A stretch of 13,234 bases of DNA from positions 1-13,234 of the forward strand of contig CAYUVW010000034.1 in assembly GCA_964448405.1 (NCBI GenBank), read 5' to 3'. A model generated the notes under the pieces. It was not told the DNA's origin. It was given only the letters and a program-made list of their open reading frames with translations, and did not search any database. Positions within the stretch are counted from its first letter, which is position 1. Each line of letters starts with the position of its first letter. The position numbers and the translations under genes were made by a program. Of the stretch, positions 12,427 to 13,234 are shown one piece after another. The DNA comes from DAORHV01 sp964448405. GTDB lineage: Bacteria > Patescibacteriota > Gracilibacteria > Peribacterales > Peribacteraceae.

Positions 12427-13234
12427 ATGCAGACGCTGCGCACCATTCTCGGCTGGATCTGGCGCACGTTCGTGCAGGCGTTCTTTGCGATCCTCGCGCT
12501 CGTCACCATTGTAGGAATTTGGGGCTACACCAGCGCCATGGCGATTTTGCAGTACACGCCGGAGTTGGACTTCACGCGGTTGAAGTTACGGCAGAGCGTG
12601 CGGATTTTGGACCGACGTGACGGCGATTTATACCGCTTCTACGACGAAGAAGACCGTTTCTATTTACCCGGCGACAAGATTCCCCAACTCGTGAAAAACG
12701 CATTCGTCGCGATTGAAGACGAGCGTTTCTTCACCCGCAAGACGTGCATCGATTTCCGAGCCATCGCCCGAGCCGTGCAGGTAAACCTGTTCGAGGACCG
12801 CACGGAGGGTGCCTCTACCATTACGCAGCAGCTGGTGCGTAACCTGTACCTCACGCGCGAGAAAACCGTGGAACGAAAGCTGAAGGAAATCGACCTGGCC
12901 TGCCAACTGGAACAGGCATTAAGCAAAGAAGAAATTTTGACCATCTACTTGAATCAGTTGCCATTCGGCAACAACGCCTTCGGCATTGAGCAGGCTGCGC
13001 AAACGTACTTCGGCAAATCCGCCACCGACATCTCGCTGGCGCAGGCCAGTGTGTTGGCGGCTATTCCGCAGCGCAACTCGTACTTCAATCCGTACGGCAC
13101 TCACGACCGTACGGCGCTGGATCACGACATCGTACGGCAGTTGCGTACGGGCACGCTGCGTCCGCAAGACATAACCGCCGATGATGTGCGTGTGGGGTTG
13201 CTCAGTCGCATCCAACAAACACCGAATGGCAAAA
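12427..13234 (+). CDS. Class A penicillin-binding protein, transglycosylase (GT51) part; 3' end outside window
   Basis: 269 codons are visible and the frame is open at the edge. A cytosolic start (1-12) and one membrane anchor (about 13-34) precede the GT51 domain that polymerises lipid II into glycan strands outside the membrane. Seen: AIEDERFF (95-102) with the probable catalytic Glu97, GASTITQQLVRNLYL (128-142), RKLKEIDLACQLEQALSKEEIL (150-171, motif), YLNQLPFGNNAFGIEQAAQTY (motif at 174-194), and AAIPQ (211-215). The first motif continues TRKTCIDFRA, where the family normally has a His and Gly (H-x-G-x-D), so that part is altered. A transpeptidase domain is expected past the edge but is not seen, so a monofunctional transglycosylase is possible. 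Confidence 0.88.
   Translation, partial: MQTLRTILGWIWRTFVQAFFAILALVTIVGIWGYTSAMAILQYTPELDFTRLKLRQSVRILDRRDGDLYRFYDEEDRFYLPGDKIPQLVKNAFVAIEDERFFTRKTCIDFRAIARAVQVNLFEDRTEGASTITQQLVRNLYLTREKTVERKLKEIDLACQLEQALSKEEILTIYLNQLPFGNNAFGIEQAAQTYFGKSATDISLAQASVLAAIPQRNSYFNPYGTHDRTALDHDIVRQLRTGTLRPQDITADDVRVGLLSRIQQTPNGK

Noticed and set aside
1393..13234. Alternative genetic code with TGA as an amino acid
   Set aside because: TGA ends the second GT4 gene in a typical ATGA overlap with the next start, and no gene needs TGA readthrough.

Overview
The window is a compact, gene-dense bacterial segment of moderately high G+C. Genes are separated by a few bases or overlap, and all three stop codons, including TGA, are used, so the standard code 11 fits. 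I see no purine-rich Shine-Dalgarno site in front of any start codon examined. The gene mix is an SCP-x type thiolase with a DUF35 partner, a minimal sufS-sufU pair, several glycosyltransferases, DUF2304 and a class A penicillin-binding protein. Together with the compactness this suggests a candidate-phyla-radiation bacterium (Peribacteria/Peregrinibacteria-like). That placement is inference; no rRNA or ribosomal protein gene is present to test it.

Region 1-1393 (+): the end of a thiolase gene, then 2 bp later a gene joining a DUF35 OB-fold to a guanylate-kinase-like domain. In archaea the thiolase and DUF35 proteins act with HMG-CoA synthase at the start of the mevalonate pathway. The kinase fusion is the most unusual protein here. 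Region 1390-4776 (-): a small membrane protein with two helices, then two GT-B glycosyltransferases translationally coupled through ATGA, then a PH-like membrane protein with its own candidate promoter. Region 4986-5180 (+): a small orphan protein. Region 5177-9134 (-): a three-gene cassette of a large GT-C-like membrane protein, a polyprenyl-phosphate-type GT2 and a DUF2304 membrane protein, probably for cell-surface glycan assembly with lipid-linked sugars.

Region 9227-10883 (+): sufS and sufU, a minimal iron-sulphur assembly pair, divergent from the GT-C gene across 92 bp. Region 10950-11363: an intact tRNA-Thr(GGT), followed by a tandem copy broken by two self-complementary inserts, then a 13-nt start of a third copy, a strong hairpin and a terminator. 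Region 11364-12329 (+): an ornithine carbamoyltransferase family gene with a clear promoter. Region 12427-end (+): the first 269 codons of a bifunctional penicillin-binding protein.

The main points for a second look are the DUF35-guanylate kinase fusion, the mosaic tRNA-Thr array, the apparently SD-free and partly leaderless gene starts, and the altered GT51 active-site motif. Promoters and folds were judged by eye. Domain calls come from motif recognition without any database search.
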